A stretch of 11,674 bases of DNA. Source: CAZEJK01 sp964512045 (GTDB lineage Bacteria > Acidobacteriota > Thermoanaerobaculia > Thermoanaerobaculales > Sulfomarinibacteraceae). This document shows positions 1-6,171 of this stretch, piece after piece. Positions within the stretch are counted from its first letter, which is position 1; each line of letters opens with the position of its first letter. The notes under the pieces are model-generated. The model did no database searches and had not been told where the DNA came from. It worked only from the letters and a program-made list of their open reading frames with translations. The stretch covers positions 1 through 11,674 of the forward strand of contig CAZEJK010000159.1 in assembly GCA_964512045.1 (NCBI GenBank), given 5' to 3'. Position numbers and translations under genes: made by a program.

Positions 1-29
1 CGGGTGGGCGGAAGGGGTCTGCCACCCCA

Positions 30-52
30 AGCCACCCAACGAAGCCACCCGG
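30..52 (-). repeat. Intergenic repeat box A, inverted copy
   Basis: The reverse complement of this 23-base stretch is identical to positions 11380-11402, with core GGCTTCGTTGGGTGG. A third, diverged copy is at 11466-11485. Just upstream on the + strand, GCCACCC recurs at 21-27 and 31-37, and again at 44-50 inside the box. The box lies outside any supported gene and is followed on the + strand by CCGG-rich DNA and a GTTGACC motif at 120-126. Confidence 0.75.
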
Positions 53-77
53 TACTGGTCCCGGCCCCCGTGCCGGT

Positions 78-96
78 AGCCGGCAGCCGGCGCCGG
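78..96 (+). repeat. CCGG-rich repeat B, partial copy
   Basis: These 19 bases match 11365-11383 with one mismatch in the same orientation (core AGCCGGCAGCCGG). Low-complexity CCGG runs make chance similarity more likely than for box A, but the placement next to box A is the same at both window ends. Confidence 0.45.
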
Positions 97-250
97 AGCT
101 CTGGAGCCCCGGCCATCGGGTTGACCTGTAAGCTCACTGGTTGCTGACGCGCCGGTCTCCACCACTGGGCTCAGCGCACCGGGCGGTGCAGCGCGAAGCA
201 GCGCGCACCGCGTCGACTCGTATGGCTTGAATCTCCTGCAGCGCCATCGT

Positions 251-278
251 CCGGGTCCGGCTTCCGGCTGTCGGGGCC
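251..278 (-). repeat. CCGG-rich repeat B, inverted copy
   Basis: The reverse complement matches 11356-11383 at 26 of 28 positions, with shared core GGCCCCGACAGCCGG. The GACAG inside the CCGG run makes the match more specific than simple GC richness. It is not inside a supported gene. Confidence 0.6.
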
Positions 279-432
279 GGGGCCGGAGCCGGCCAGTGCT
301 CCGATCGCTTCGATGATCGATTGCCTCGTGCCCCCTCCCCGGCACCGGCGCTGGCCCCACCCACCATAAACGCCCCTCACTGGTGCTCCGTACACCTGAT
401 AGAACAACTCAGCTCCTTCCTCCTTCACCAAG

Positions 433-458
433 GCTCCGCCGGCACCCGCCGGCGGAGC
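433..458. promoter_or_regulatory. Perfect inverted repeat (11-bp stem, 4-base loop)
   Basis: GCTCCGCCGGC pairs fully with GCCGGCGGAGC around the loop ACCC. No T-run follows on either strand, so a classic intrinsic terminator is unlikely. It lies about 145 bases upstream of the secreted TonB-C-like gene. It could be an operator, an RNA hairpin or a member of a repeat family. Confidence 0.5.
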
Positions 459-527
459 TGAGGCGTCTGCTCGTACGGCCATCGGCACGCCTCGCTCGCC
501 CGGTTCGGTGTGCACCACTCTGCTCCC

Positions 528-556
528 TTGCCGCAACGCGCCGGCCAGAGTAGTCT
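528..556 (+). promoter_or_regulatory. Possible sigma-70 promoter of the secreted TonB-C-like gene
   Basis: TTGCCG (528-533) and TAGTCT (551-556) are spaced by exactly 17 bases. The -35 matches consensus at four of six positions and the -10 at three of six. Transcription would start near 563, so the transcript would begin almost directly with the 565-586 hairpin. This is a prediction by eye. Confidence 0.3.
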
Positions 557-564
557 GTGGTGGG

Positions 565-586
565 CCCGCCCGACCGATCGGGCGGG
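565..586 (+). promoter_or_regulatory. Hairpin touching the ribosome binding site
   Basis: CCCGCCCGA pairs perfectly with TCGGGCGGG around the loop CCGA (9 bp). The ribosome binding site GGAGGGGAG (585-593) begins inside the 3' arm, and the ATG is at 603. The stem could cap and stabilise the 5' end of the mRNA or limit ribosome access. Confidence 0.5.
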
Positions 587-602
587 AGGGGAGCGTGCTA
601 CG

Positions 603-1502
603 ATGGCGTGGATGAACCGTTGGGTCGTGCTGCTGGTGGTTGCTGCGCTATCCTGGGTCCCGGCCGAGGCTCAGGAAAGGGGGACGCGCGCCTGGCAACA
701 GCGCCTCGAGGTGGAGGTGCCGATGGCCGCTCCCACCGTGGCGCTCGCGCCGATCAACCCGTTCGATGAGCCGTACGACACCCCGCCGGAGCTCGGCAGC
801 GGCACGCCGCCGGAGCGGTACGACGTCGTGGGCCGCGCCGAGGTCGCAGCACATATCGGCACCGAAGGCGACTGCTCTGGAGTCGTTCCCCTCGAGCTGC
901 CATTCCCGCACAGCATCTCGAGCATCGTACCGGCGTTTCGCGAGGCACGGTTCGAGCCCGCCAAGGCCGGGAACCGCACGGTCGCCAGCTGGGCCGTGGT
1001 CAACGTCACCCTTTCTGGCAAGGTCAAGGACGCCGAGATCGTCTCCCAGGTCCTGGAGTCGGTGGACCCGGCGATCCCCCCGACGCCCTCCTCAACCGTA
1101 CCGGAGTACGATGCAGGCCGCCTGGCCGCACTCACGGCAGCACCCCCGGAGTCGATCACGACGCCTCCGAGCGTGCGCCGGCTCCGCGTTCGGATGCCCG
1201 GCCGCGATGTAGAGGTTCCCGTTCGTGCCCTTGTCCACCTGACTGCCGAGGGAACGTGTGACCGGTTCGTCCCGCTGGAGATGGACCCGGGCCTCGAGCG
1301 CTGGTTCGCTCGCTTTCTGCAGTCGTGGCGGGTGCAGCCGGCGGTGCTCGACGGCCAGCCCACCGACGCGTGGATGATCTACACCGCCCGGTTCAACCTG
1401 AGGCTCAGCTCGATCTCCTCGGACAGCGAGCGTGTCCTCAGCGATCGCCGGTGGCAGCCCGTTGCGGACGCACCCGTCGCGACGACTCGTGGCGAAGGGT
1501 GA
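603..1502 (+). CDS. Secreted protein with two TonB-C-like domains
   Basis: This 299-residue protein begins with a Sec signal peptide: charged start, hydrophobic run at residues 7-19, likely cleavage after AEA (21-23). The mature part contains two related domains. The first, roughly residues 75-165, carries EGDCSGVVPLE then ARFEPAKAGNRTVASW. The second, roughly 200-270, carries EGTCDRFVPLE then WRVQPAVLDGQPTDAW. The 'rfrPA..dG.pv..w' pattern is typical of TonB C-terminal domains, which normally contact outer-membrane receptors; there is no proline-rich linker or inner-membrane anchor like that of true TonB, so it is probably a soluble periplasmic relative. The only two cysteines of the mature protein, C91 and C219, sit at equivalent places in the two domains. 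The ATG at 603 follows GGAGGGGAG at good spacing. The 3' end overlaps selB on the other strand by 65 bases. Exact function unknown; the domain call is moderately sure. Confidence 0.75.
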   Translation: MAWMNRWVVLLVVAALSWVPAEAQERGTRAWQQRLEVEVPMAAPTVALAPINPFDEPYDTPPELGSGTPPERYDVVGRAEVAAHIGTEGDCSGVVPLELPFPHSISSIVPAFREARFEPAKAGNRTVASWAVVNVTLSGKVKDAEIVSQVLESVDPAIPPTPSSTVPEYDAGRLAALTAAPPESITTPPSVRRLRVRMPGRDVEVPVRALVHLTAEGTCDRFVPLEMDPGLERWFARFLQSWRVQPAVLDGQPTDAWMIYTARFNLRLSSISSDSERVLSDRRWQPVADAPVATTRGEG

Positions 1503-3366
1503 CCCGCTCCGAGTCGAGCCACTCCAGAATCGGGATCGCCAGCTTGCGACTGAGACCGAACCGGTCCTTGAACTCGGGTACCGAGAACTCCTCGACCCCC
1601 CACTCCCGGATCGAGCGCACGACCCCGTCCAGCGTGGCGCGATGGAGCAGCAGCTTGCCGCCCTCCAGTCGCACCAGACGACCGCGCTCCACCAGGTAGC
1701 GGCAGATCCCCTCCACCATCGCCGGCTTTGCCTCCAGGCGACGCGCCACCTCGGCCGGTGACGGCGCCTCGAAACCCTCGTCCAGATACAGGCGCTCCAC
1801 CCGCCGCGCCAGCTCCTTGCCGACGTCGGTCGCATGCTCCGCCCGGCCGGGGGGCACGACGCGTCCCTCCACCAGCTCGACGACGCCCCGTTGGCGCAGC
1901 TCCTCGAGGTACAGGTCCGCAAGCTGGGTGGCGGCGCCGCCGAGCACCTCGGCCGCGAAGTCGCGGGCCGGCACACCGGTGGAGATCACCTCACGGGACA
2001 GACGACGCTCGAGCACCTCCGCAGCGCGGCGGCTCAGCTCGTCGAGGGCAGCGGACCGGATCAGGCGCGGAGGTCGACCTGGCAGCGTCACCACGTCGCC
2101 GGCGGCCACGAGCCGACCCAGGGACGCCTCCACCGCCTCCACCGTCACACCCAACCGCGCCGCGAGCGCATCCGGCGTGGTGGCTGCCACCCCGGCGTCG
2201 GCGATCCAGCACGCCAGCAACGGCGGCCACTGCTCCGGCTCCGACCCGGGGATCTCGGCAAGCTCGCCGACCTGCGCGCGCCGCACCCGCTGGCGGTGAG
2301 GATCGAGCACCACACCGCCGGCAAACGTGTTCACCGGCGCAGGGCGGCGCACGATGAAGCGGTCACCCGGAAACAGCATCGCCGGTCGTTCCAGCGCCAC
2401 CTGCGCCACGCAACGCTCGCCCGGCGGAAGCGGTCGCTCGACCAGGCGCACGACCTGCGCCGGGATACGGGCGCCGTGCGCGTGCACCTCCATCCGGTCG
2501 CCCTCGTCGAGGGGCGCCGGCGACGCTGGCAGCAGCTCGAGCCGGACGGTGGCGAGGCGTGTCGGCGACCACTGACCCGGGGTCAGCACCTGGTCGCCGC
2601 GCGCCACCTCGTCCGTGGACAGCCCCGCCAGGTTGATCCCGACGCGCTCGCCGGCCTCCACCTCGTCGCGCTGCTCCCCGCGGACATGCAGCCGCCGCAC
2701 ACGGGCAATGCGACCACTCGGTTGGAGCACCACCTCACCGCCCACGGCGAGCCGTCCCCACAGCGAGGTACCGGTGACCACCGTCCCCGCTCCGGGCAAC
2801 GTGAACACCCGGTCCACCGCCTGCCGGAACGGCCGCCCCTCGAGCTGTCGCGGGCGCACGGCTCGAGCCCGCTCGAGCAGCACCGCGCGCAGCGGATCGA
2901 GACCGACACCGGACCGGGCGGAGACGGGCACCACCGGCGAGCCGGCGAACGGCGTGTCCGCAAGGAGCTCGCGCACCTCCTCGGTCACCAGCTCCACCAG
3001 CTCCTCGTCCACCAGATCGACCTTGGTCAGCGCCACGGCCCCCGCCGGCACCCCCATCAGCCGGATGACCTCGAGGTGCTCGCGGGTCTGCGGCATGACG
3101 CTCTCGTCGGCCGCCACCACCAGCAGCGCCAGGTCGAGGCCGGCGGCGCCGGCGATCATGGTGTGCACGAGCCGCTCGTGGCCGGGCACGTCGACGAAGT
3201 GCAACCGCACATCGTCGGCCTCCAACGCTGCGAAGCCCAGGTCGATGGTGATGCCCCGCGCCTGCTCCTCAGGCAACCGGTCGCAGTCCGTACCGGTCAG
3301 TGCCCGGATCAGAGCGGTCTTGCCATGGTCGATATGTCCCGCGGTTCCGTACACCACGTGCTGCAT
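1438..3366 (-). CDS. selB: Selenocysteine-specific translation elongation factor SelB
   Basis: SelB is a cytoplasmic GTPase that delivers Sec-tRNA to UGA codons marked by a SECIS element in selenoprotein mRNAs. The 642-residue protein has the full GTPase set: P-loop GHIDHGKT (10-17), switch region RGITIDLGFA (37-46), DVPGHE (59-64) and TKVD (114-117, the SelB form of NKxD). EF-Tu-like beta-barrel domains follow, including GAGTVVTGT. From about residue 390 the chain consists of winged-helix modules typical of the SelB SECIS-binding region, ending with EFSVPEFKDRFGLSRKLAI. Length is near the family norm (about 610-640). The start was chosen because MQHVVYGTAGHIDHGKT matches the usual SelB N-terminus; the frame extends further upstream without homology. 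No clear ribosome binding site precedes it, but TACCAT lies 6 bases upstream, so the transcript may be leaderless. selA, selC and selenoprotein genes are not in the window. Confident family assignment. Confidence 0.95.
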   Translation of the reverse strand: MQHVVYGTAGHIDHGKTALIRALTGTDCDRLPEEQARGITIDLGFAALEADDVRLHFVDVPGHERLVHTMIAGAAGLDLALLVVAADESVMPQTREHLEVIRLMGVPAGAVALTKVDLVDEELVELVTEEVRELLADTPFAGSPVVPVSARSGVGLDPLRAVLLERARAVRPRQLEGRPFRQAVDRVFTLPGAGTVVTGTSLWGRLAVGGEVVLQPSGRIARVRRLHVRGEQRDEVEAGERVGINLAGLSTDEVARGDQVLTPGQWSPTRLATVRLELLPASPAPLDEGDRMEVHAHGARIPAQVVRLVERPLPPGERCVAQVALERPAMLFPGDRFIVRRPAPVNTFAGGVVLDPHRQRVRRAQVGELAEIPGSEPEQWPPLLACWIADAGVAATTPDALAARLGVTVEAVEASLGRLVAAGDVVTLPGRPPRLIRSAALDELSRRAAEVLERRLSREVISTGVPARDFAAEVLGGAATQLADLYLEELRQRGVVELVEGRVVPPGRAEHATDVGKELARRVERLYLDEGFEAPSPAEVARRLEAKPAMVEGICRYLVERGRLVRLEGGKLLLHRATLDGVVRSIREWGVEEFSVPEFKDRFGLSRKLAIPILEWLDSERVTLRHESSRRVRPQRAATGDR

Positions 3367-3372
3367 GCGGCC

Positions 3373-3378
3373 ATGGTA
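3373..3378 (-). promoter_or_regulatory. Possible -10 element of selB, leaderless arrangement
   Basis: On the minus strand TACCAT (TAnnnT type) ends 6 bases before the selB ATG, with no Shine-Dalgarno sequence between. No convincing -35 is seen. A start of transcription at or next to the ATG would fit. Confidence 0.3.
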
Positions 3379-3449
3379 CACCGGTGGCCCCGGGGTGAGC
3401 CGGGTCACCGTCTCTCGCTGCCCCACTTCCCCCGAGCTGGCGCCCGAGC

Positions 3450-3455
3450 TACCCT
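3450..3455 (+). promoter_or_regulatory. Possible -10 element of the CYTH gene, leaderless arrangement
   Basis: TACCCT ends 7 bases before the ATG at 3463. A weak -35 candidate, TTCCCC (3427-3432), lies at 17-base spacing. There is no purine-rich ribosome binding site before the ATG, so the mRNA may begin at the start codon. Confidence 0.3.
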
Positions 3456-3462
3456 GGGCGCC

Positions 3463-4026
3463 ATGGAGCACGAGACCACCGTCGAGCAGGAGCTGAAGCT
3501 CCCCGTTGCCGAGCTTCCTCCGCTTCGAGAACGCCTCCAGTCCCTCGGCGCGGAGCTGCTCGCACCCCGCGAGCGCGAGGTGAACCTGCTGCTGGACAGC
3601 TCCAACCGCGAGCTGCAACGCAACGGCTACACGCTACGTGTGCGCACGCTCGGTCAGCGGTGCGTGCTCACCTTCAAGGGACGGCTTCGCTTCACCGGCG
3701 CCGTCAAGGAGCGCGAGGAGCTGGAGACCGAGGCCGCCAGCCCCGCAGCCCTCCTTGCCATTCTCGGCCGGCTCGGCTTCACGCCCACGTTCCGCTACGA
3801 CAAGGACCGCGAGCGGTGGCAGCTCGGCCGGGTCGAGGTGGACCTGGACGAGCTCCCGATCGGCGCGTTCGTCGAGCTGGAAGGCCCGGCCGAAGATCTC
3901 GAGGCCGTGGCCCGGACGCTCGGGCTCGACCCTACCGACGCCATCCGCGGCTCGTACAGCTCGCTGTGGGCGGATCGCCGGCGCGCCGACCCGAGCCTGC
4001 CGCGGGACATGGTGTTCGAGCCGTGA
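3463..4026 (+). CDS. CYTH domain protein (CyaB/thiamine triphosphatase-like)
   Basis: CYTH proteins form a beta-tunnel that binds triphosphates with divalent metal; members include class IV adenylate cyclases, thiamine triphosphatases and inorganic triphosphatases. This 187-residue protein shows the signature EQELK (ExExK, residues 8-12), then YTLRVRT (56-62), LTFKG (69-73), KEREE (82-86) and a YDKDRERW...VEVDLDELP...FVELEG stretch. These give the alternating acidic and basic residues of the tunnel. Length is usual for CyaB-type members. The ATG at 3463 gives the N-terminus expected for ExExK near the start. It is transcribed away from selB and its stop overlaps the start of the following nucleotidyltransferase by four bases (GTGA), implying translational coupling. 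Substrate cannot be told from sequence. Confidence 0.85.
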   Translation: MEHETTVEQELKLPVAELPPLRERLQSLGAELLAPREREVNLLLDSSNRELQRNGYTLRVRTLGQRCVLTFKGRLRFTGAVKEREELETEAASPAALLAILGRLGFTPTFRYDKDRERWQLGRVEVDLDELPIGAFVELEGPAEDLEAVARTLGLDPTDAIRGSYSSLWADRRRADPSLPRDMVFEP

Positions 4027-4982
4027 CGACCCGACCCGACGTGGCGATGGTCCTGGCCGCCGGCCACGGACGACGGATGCAGCCGCTCAGCACCGTGCTC
4101 CCGAAGCCGGCGCTACCGATCGTCGAGCGGCCGCTGGTGGCGTCCGCCGTCGCCCAGGCCGCCGCGGCCGGCGTTCGCCGCGTGGTGGTGAACGTGCACC
4201 ACCTGTCGGACGCGATGGCCGAGGCCGCACGCACCGCCGCGGAACTCGCCGGCGTCGAGCTCGCCCTCTCGTATGAGCCCGAGCTGATGGACACGGCCGG
4301 TGGCCTCGCACTGGCGCGCGACCGCGGGCTGCTCGACGGCGACGGACCGCTCCTGGTGCTCAACGGCGACGCGCTGATGCGCCTGGACCTCGAGCCGCTC
4401 CTGGCGCGGCACGCGGCGGGCGGGCGCGTCACGCTCGCACTCCTGCCGCACCTGGATCCGCGACGGTGGACCCGCGTGGTGCTCGAGGACGACGGAACGG
4501 TGGCCGAGCTACGTGCGGCCGGCAGCCCATCGCCAGACGAGGTCCCGTTCCTCTATCCCGGCGTGATGCTGGTGACCCGCACGGCGCTGGACGACATCCC
4601 GACCGCACCGTGCGGCGCGCTCACCGCGCTGTGGGAGCCCGCGCGCGCAGCCCACGGGCTCGCGGGCGCGGTCGTGAGCGGCCACTGGCGCGAGGTGGGA
4701 CAGCCGGTCCACTACCTGAACGCCGTGCTCGACGCTCTCGAGGGTCAGAGATGGGTCGCACCCTCGGCAACCGTCGCCCGCGACGCTGCGGTCGGCACGG
4801 CGATGATTGGACGGAACGCGGTCGTCGAAGCCGGCGCGGTGGTCGCCGAGTCGGTGGTGGCCGAAGGCGCTGTGGTCCGCACCGGCGCTCGCGTCGTACG
4901 CTCGGTGCTCCTGGGCGCTGTCGAGGCGGCGCCCGATGAGCGCGTCGTCAGCGAGTTTCGAGCCGCGGCTCACGCCGGATAA
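4023..4982 (+). CDS. Sugar-phosphate nucleotidyltransferase with C-terminal hexapeptide repeats
   Basis: The protein probably transfers a nucleotide from an NTP to a sugar 1-phosphate in the cytoplasm. Its N-terminal part has the nucleotidyltransferase motif LAAGHGRRMQPLS...LPKP (11-29), EPELMDTAGG (85-94) and the metal-binding NGD (114-116). This pattern recalls MurNAc-1-phosphate uridylyltransferase (MurU) and mannose-1-phosphate guanylyltransferase. From about residue 243 an imperfect left-handed beta-helix follows (VAPSATVARDAAVGTAMIG, VVEAGAVVAESVVAEGAVV); this is absent from short MurU proteins. The total is 319 residues. The GTG start overlaps the CYTH stop as GTGA; a later ATG would cut the nucleotide-binding motif. 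The usual MurU partner kinase AmgK is not adjacent. The gene ends 6 bases from the convergent pseudopilin gene. Fold sure, sugar unknown. Confidence 0.85.
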   Translation: MTTRPDVAMVLAAGHGRRMQPLSTVLPKPALPIVERPLVASAVAQAAAAGVRRVVVNVHHLSDAMAEAARTAAELAGVELALSYEPELMDTAGGLALARDRGLLDGDGPLLVLNGDALMRLDLEPLLARHAAGGRVTLALLPHLDPRRWTRVVLEDDGTVAELRAAGSPSPDEVPFLYPGVMLVTRTALDDIPTAPCGALTALWEPARAAHGLAGAVVSGHWREVGQPVHYLNAVLDALEGQRWVAPSATVARDAAVGTAMIGRNAVVEAGAVVAESVVAEGAVVRTGARVVRSVLLGAVEAAPDERVVSEFRAAAHAG

Positions 4983-4988
4983 ACGGGT

Positions 4989-5625
4989 TCACCAGCCCAC
5001 GGGCTTCCACTCGGGCCAGCCGCGGCGCCACTGGAGCGAGCGGACGCGGCCGGTGGCGCCGATGACCCGCAGCACCAGCATGTGATCACGGCCATCGCTG
5101 ACGTACACCGAGCACGGGCTGGCGGTGCCGGACGGTGTGAAGGTGATGATGTCGCCCCGCCCAGCGCGGATCGGATCATCGCGGCGCTCGAGCCAGCCGC
5201 TCCCGCCGGGATCCGGGATCGGGCACGGCAGTAGCGCGAGCCGAGCCGGTCCGTCCTCGAGGTCGAGGATCTCGCCGTCGATCGGATCGCGACCGCTGGC
5301 AATGGCACGGCTGGTGATACTGCCGTCACCGTTGCCGTCGTGGGCCACGAAGCAGCGCCAGCCATCGGCGTCCTGGCGGAACACGACCCCGTGCGGCTGG
5401 CCGGTACGCAGCGCCAGCAAGCGCGCGCGGACCATCAGCATCGACACCGAGCGGCAGGTCCGATGCAACGCCATGTTCCGCCGCATCTCCATCATGTCCG
5501 GGACGGCCACCGACAGCACCACGCCCACCAGGGCCAGTGTGACCACCAGCTCCGCAGAGGTCAGACCGCGCTGGCGGCTCTGNNNNNNNNNNCTGTTGGT
5601 TCTTCAAACGTGACAGACATCTCAT
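4989..5625 (-). CDS. Type IV pseudopilin, GspH/FimT-like (interrupted by assembly gap)
   Basis: GspH/FimT proteins are minor pseudopilins at the tip of type II secretion or type IV pilus fibres. The sequence shows a prepilin peptidase site: QSRQRG then LTSAELVVTLALVGVV, with Gly at -1, Glu at +5 and a hydrophobic helix. The globular part has ARLLALRTGQPHGVVF, DGNGDGSI, DIITFTPSGTASP and a final beta-rich VIGATGRVRSL. The N-terminus is split by ten Ns. Upstream of the gap ATG at 5625 encodes MRCLSRLKNQQ, a basic leader of the expected kind, with AGGAGG 6 bases before the ATG. If the true gap is a multiple of three (or the two contigs simply overlap), leader and helix join in frame. The final residues are WPEWKPVGW. 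It follows the comEA-like gene on the same strand after a terminator hairpin. Confidence 0.8.
5583..5592. other. Assembly gap (10 Ns)
   Basis: Ten undetermined bases interrupt the pseudopilin leader. The length is a conventional placeholder, so true distance is unknown. On the minus strand the flanks read CAACAG before and CAGAGC after the gap, so a short CAG overlap between contigs would also explain it. Confidence 0.95.
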
Positions 5626-5709
5626 GTCGCTCCTCCTCCTCGGACACCCGCAGCCTCGAGACCGCAGGCCTCCTGCTCCTGCCCGTGGCACGGGCGGGTC
5701 CTCTCCCGC

Positions 5710-5737
5710 CTGAAGAGAAGCGGCCCCGAAGGGCCGC
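5710..5737 (-). terminator. Intrinsic terminator with UUCG tetraloop, downstream of the comEA-like gene
   Basis: On the minus strand GCGGCCC, TTCG, GGGCCGC form a 7-bp GC stem closed by a very stable C(UUCG)G loop, followed by TTCTCTT. It lies 105 bases after the comEA-like stop and 85 bases before the pseudopilin leader. It could end the comEA-like transcript, or act as an attenuator in the pseudopilin leader. Confidence 0.55.
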
Positions 5738-5799
5738 CTACCCGTCCACGCTGTGTTGTATTTGTGATTCAGGCTCCGTTGCGAGAAGCCTCATGCCGA

Positions 5800-5823
5800 G
5801 GGTCCGACGATTCCGACGGACCC
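5800..5823. promoter_or_regulatory. Inverted repeat between the comEA-like and pseudopilin genes
   Basis: GGGTCCG and CGGACCC form a perfect 7-bp stem around a 10-base loop, starting 18 bases downstream of the comEA-like stop. No T-run follows, so it is more likely a 3' mRNA hairpin than an independent terminator. Confidence 0.4.
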
Positions 5824-5841
5824 CCAATGTCCAATCGTTGA

Positions 5842-6171
5842 TTACTCGCTGGCGGCAGCGCGACGCGCCGAGACCTTCTCGGTCAGTGTCGTCTCCCCCT
5901 CAACGGCCACGTACGGCCGCATCAGCTCGAGAGTCCGCTCACCGATGCCGCGGACGGCCTGCAGCTCGTCCACCGACTCGAACGGACCGTTGCCCTCGCG
6001 GAACTCGATGATCCGCTGAGAGATCGATGGACCGATCCTCGGCAGCAGCTCGAGCTGCGACGCCTGGGCGGTGTTGACGTTGACGACGCCGTCGCCAGCA
6101 GCGCTGGCGAAGCTCGCCACGGCCAGCAGCAGGACGATCAGCAACGAGGCTCGGATGGTTGATGCGTTCAT
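5842..6171 (-). CDS. ComEA-like secreted helix-hairpin-helix DNA-binding protein
   Basis: ComEA-type proteins bind incoming DNA in the periplasm during natural transformation; short relatives of unknown role are also common. This 109-residue protein starts with a signal peptide (hydrophobic residues 8-22, likely cleavage in ASA-AG near 24). Then comes the ComEA motif VNVNTAQASQLELLPRIGPS and a second hairpin, VRGIGERTLELM. Together they form a tandem HhH domain at about residues 29-90, binding DNA backbone through the GIG-type turns. The C-terminal tail TEKVSARRAAASE is basic. The start is well supported by GGAGGAGG upstream of the ATG. It lies upstream of a pseudopilin gene on the same strand, which fits a DNA-uptake or pilus setting, but no other competence genes are in the window. 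It diverges from the deoxynucleoside kinase. Confidence 0.88.
   Translation of the reverse strand: MNASTIRASLLIVLLLAVASFASAAGDGVVNVNTAQASQLELLPRIGPSISQRIIEFREGNGPFESVDELQAVRGIGERTLELMRPYVAVEGETTLTEKVSARRAAASE

Larger units (their letters stand above)
1..602. other. Intergenic region with GC-rich repeats and hairpins, no convincing gene
   Basis: No reading frame here shows a recognisable domain. The left part (about 20-130) is rich in GCCACCC and CCGG motifs and carries an inverted copy of a repeat also found near the right end of the window. Positions 251-278 hold a second repeat shared with the right end. Two perfect stem-loops lie at 433-458 and 565-586, and a possible promoter and ribosome binding site for the following secreted-protein gene occupy the last 75 bases. 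A minus-strand frame starting with ATG at 482 runs across the repeats and is not supported as a gene. Confidence 0.6.

Noticed and set aside
34..126. Integron attC site (ACCCAAC ... GTT box)
   Set aside because: ACCCAAC fits the attC left box, but the right motif GTTGACC does not fit GTTRRRY and is not complementary to it. No integrase or cassette array is present.
171..482. Minus-strand frame of about 100 residues from ATG 482
   Set aside because: It has a modest ribosome binding site, but composition is low-complexity Gly/Ala/Arg, it crosses repeat B, and no domain is recognisable.
1834..3462. Long + strand open frame opposite selB
   Set aside because: It is the antisense shadow of selB, rich in Arg/His/Gln with no domain; only its final part from 3463 is a real gene (CYTH).
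5626..5841. GEMM (cyclic di-GMP) riboswitch before the pseudopilin
   Set aside because: The conserved AGGGCAAACC-type core and second-stem motifs are not found; only generic GC hairpins are seen.
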